Below are positions 6,857 to 8,258 of a stretch of DNA of 8,258 bases, piece after piece. Both the position numbers and the translations under genes were made by a program. This stretch comes from Flavobacteriales bacterium UBA7519. Its GTDB lineage: Bacteria > Bacteroidota > Bacteroidia > Flavobacteriales > Weeksellaceae. The stretch covers positions 1 to 8,258 of the forward strand of contig DLND01000088.1 in assembly GCA_002476905.1 (NCBI GenBank), given 5' to 3'. The notes under the pieces are model-generated. The model worked only from the letters and a program-made list of their open reading frames with translations. It was not told the origin of the DNA and ran no database searches. Numbering within the stretch: the stretch's first letter is position 1; each line of letters begins with the position of its first letter.

Positions 6857-7207
6857 ATGGAAAACCAGATATGCCTTGAATGTGGCGATAAAATTATCGG
6901 GCGTTCGGATAAAAAATTCTGTTCCGACGCTTGCAGAAATGCATTTAACAATAAACAGAATAAAACCACTACAAATCTGATGCGGAATATCAATAACAAG
7001 CTTCGCAAAAATTACCGAATTCTTTCTGAAAATAATACAGACGGCAAAACAAAACTGACCAGAAGCAAAATGGAAGCTGCAGGATTTGACTTCGATTATA
7101 TCACACAAATCATTACCTATAAAAATGGTTCTCAGTATTTTTTTATTTATGATAAGGGATATAAAATTTTAGATAAGGAATGGATTCTTATTGTAGACCG
7201 GAAATAA
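6857..7207 (+). CDS. Small zinc-ribbon protein of unknown function
   Basis: I do not recognise a characterised homologue. The 116 residues begin with a four-cysteine zinc site: CLEC at 6-9 and CSDAC at 22-26, spaced CxxC-x12-CxxxC with an aromatic before the third Cys (KKFCS). This resembles the short zinc ribbons grouped as DUF2116-like. A basic, Asn/Lys-rich helical middle (27-60) follows, then a C-terminal part (about 70-116) with alternating hydrophobic and aromatic residues (ITQIITYKNGSQYFFIYDKGYKIL, read as two pieces around the NGS turn), likely a small beta sheet. There is no signal peptide or membrane segment, so it is probably cytoplasmic. The ATG at 6857 is preceded by an A-rich stretch, typical of starts in this phylum. 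It is divergent from ssb, with the MBL-fold gene 47 bp downstream. Nucleic-acid binding is only a guess. Confidence 0.85.
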   Translation: MENQICLECGDKIIGRSDKKFCSDACRNAFNNKQNKTTTNLMRNINNKLRKNYRILSENNTDGKTKLTRSKMEAAGFDFDYITQIITYKNGSQYFFIYDKGYKILDKEWILIVDRK

Positions 7208-7254
7208 ACTAAAGTAAATAAGCCGGTCGATCGTCTTAATTCAAAAAAATATAA

Positions 7255-8258
7255 ATGTTCAAATATTTTGCTGTTGCCGGGATTATTATCCTGATTTTAA
7301 TTATGGCTAACCATCCTCTTTTTGGGGGAACTATAAAAGGAAAACGCTTGGAACGCATCAAAAAATCTCCAAATTATAAAGATGGTGTTTTTCAGAATCT
7401 AAGCCTCACGCCATCTCTGGCAGAAGGTTTTACGATGAGAAAAGTTCTGTGGGAGTTTTTAACAGACAAAACACCGAACAAGGTTCCAAACAAAAAAATT
7501 CCCAGTACGAAAACCGATTTGAAAAACCAAAAACGGGGCGATAATTTTCTGGTTTGGATGGGACATTCTTCTTATTACTTTCAACTTTCGGGGAAGCGAT
7601 TTTTAGTTGATCCTGTTCTAAGTGGCAACGCTTCTCCAATTCCCGGAACTACTAAAAGTTTTGCAGGAACAGATTTTTACACTACCGACGATTTCCCAGA
7701 AATAGATTTTCTGATTATTTCTCACGATCATTACGATCATTTGGATTATAAAACTATCAAAGAGCTGAAACCAAAAATTAAAACTGTTATTTGCGGTTTG
7801 GGTGTTGGCGCCCATTTTGAGCGTTGGGGTTTTGATGAAAATCAAATCATAGAGCTCGATTGGTATGATAACAGGAATCTGGCTGATGACTTTAAAATAA
7901 CCTCTACTCCAGCCCGGCATTTTTCTGGCCGCCTGTTTAAGAGAAACACCACCCTTTGGTCTTCTTATGTTCTAGAATCCCCTGGTAAAAAAATCTTCAT
8001 CGGTGGCGACAGCGGTTATGATATTCATTTTAAAAAAATTGGCGAAACTTTTGGACCTTTTGACTGGGCAATTTTAGAAAATGGCCAGTACAATGAAAAA
8101 TGGAAATACATCCACACTTTGCCAGAAGAGTTTGGAAAAGTAGTGAATGATCTTAATGCAAAAAATATCTTTCCGGTACATTCAGGTAAGTTTGCTCTTG
8201 CGCAGCACGCCTGGAACGAACCTCTGGAAAAAGTAAAGCAAAACAGTTTGGGTAAAAA
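7255..8258 (+). CDS. MBL-fold metal-dependent hydrolase, membrane-anchored, 3' end missing
   Basis: Metallo-beta-lactamase-fold hydrolase resembling the NAPE-PLD/UlaG-type branch, cut by the right edge after 334 residues; relatives are usually about 360-380, so little is lost. Residues 4-18 form one hydrophobic helix (FAVAGIIILILIM), probably an N-terminal membrane anchor. FLVWMGHSSYYF (98-109) and GKRFLVDPVLSG (113-124) precede the metal motif SHDHYDH (156-162), giving ligands His157, His159, Asp161 and His162. Further likely ligands are His222 (PARHFSGR), Asp252 (GGDSGYD) and His309 (PVHSGKF). The late LENGQYNEKW and HSGKFALAQHAWNEP resemble the corresponding parts of NAPE-PLD, a phospholipase D-like enzyme. 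A phospholipid or lipid-like substrate is therefore plausible, but the sequence does not show it. The frame is open throughout from the ATG at 7255 and is probably co-transcribed with the zinc-ribbon gene. Confidence 0.88.
   Translation, partial: MFKYFAVAGIIILILIMANHPLFGGTIKGKRLERIKKSPNYKDGVFQNLSLTPSLAEGFTMRKVLWEFLTDKTPNKVPNKKIPSTKTDLKNQKRGDNFLVWMGHSSYYFQLSGKRFLVDPVLSGNASPIPGTTKSFAGTDFYTTDDFPEIDFLIISHDHYDHLDYKTIKELKPKIKTVICGLGVGAHFERWGFDENQIIELDWYDNRNLADDFKITSTPARHFSGRLFKRNTTLWSSYVLESPGKKIFIGGDSGYDIHFKKIGETFGPFDWAILENGQYNEKWKYIHTLPEEFGKVVNDLNAKNIFPVHSGKFALAQHAWNEPLEKVKQNSLGK

Noticed and set aside
6809..7108. Overlapping minus-strand open frames (71 and 99 residues) across the zinc-ribbon gene
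   Set aside because: The plus-strand frame has the organised four-cysteine site and a typical start. The antisense frames are hydrophobic by codon complementarity and lack any domain.
7196..7228. Inverted repeat GACCGG/CCGGTC around the zinc-ribbon stop as a terminator
   Set aside because: Arms are only six bases with a 21-base loop and no T-run follows. Co-transcription with the MBL gene is more likely.
7618..7920. 100-residue minus-strand open frame inside the MBL-fold gene
   Set aside because: Lies fully within the frame holding the SHDHYDH motif and shows no motif of its own.

Overview
The window looks like chromosome from a low-GC member of the Bacteroidota, most likely class Flavobacteriia and the Chryseobacterium/Elizabethkingia neighbourhood. 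The lineage call is inference from four things. A PorQ-type protein of the type IX secretion system (T9SS) is present. Promoters fit the Bacteroidota consensus TTG-N17-23-TAnnTTTG. Starts are A-rich without Shine-Dalgarno sequences. The protein sequences read as flavobacterial.

Left part (1-1700): two genes on the minus strand, porQ and then cmk (cytidylate kinase, cut by the window edge). porQ has a clear promoter that overlaps the divergent promoter region of pyrH. Middle-left (1700-3140): pyrH (UMP kinase) and frr (ribosome recycling factor) on the plus strand, a common housekeeping pair. They end at a bidirectional terminator shared with the convergent ppc gene. Middle (3158-5740): ppc, a full-length phosphoenolpyruvate carboxylase of a divergent type, whose promoter sits almost on its start codon.

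Right part (5774-8258): a broken HRDC-domain gene; a short single-stranded-DNA-binding protein with no acidic tail and a strong terminator behind it; a 252-bp divergent intergenic region with a conspicuous dyad and direct repeat; a small unrecognised zinc-ribbon protein; and a membrane-anchored metallo-beta-lactamase-fold hydrolase related to the NAPE-PLD/UlaG type, cut by the right edge.

Most of the window is core metabolism and translation: pyrimidine nucleotide phosphorylation by cmk and pyrH, recycling by frr, anaplerosis by ppc. I see no mobile element, CRISPR array, tRNA, rRNA or phage signature. The points most worth a second look are the HRDC pseudogene, which carries two separate lesions but can be reconstructed; the dyad between ssb and the zinc-ribbon gene; the unrecognised zinc-ribbon protein; and substitutions in PEPC at positions linked to catalysis and feedback inhibition.
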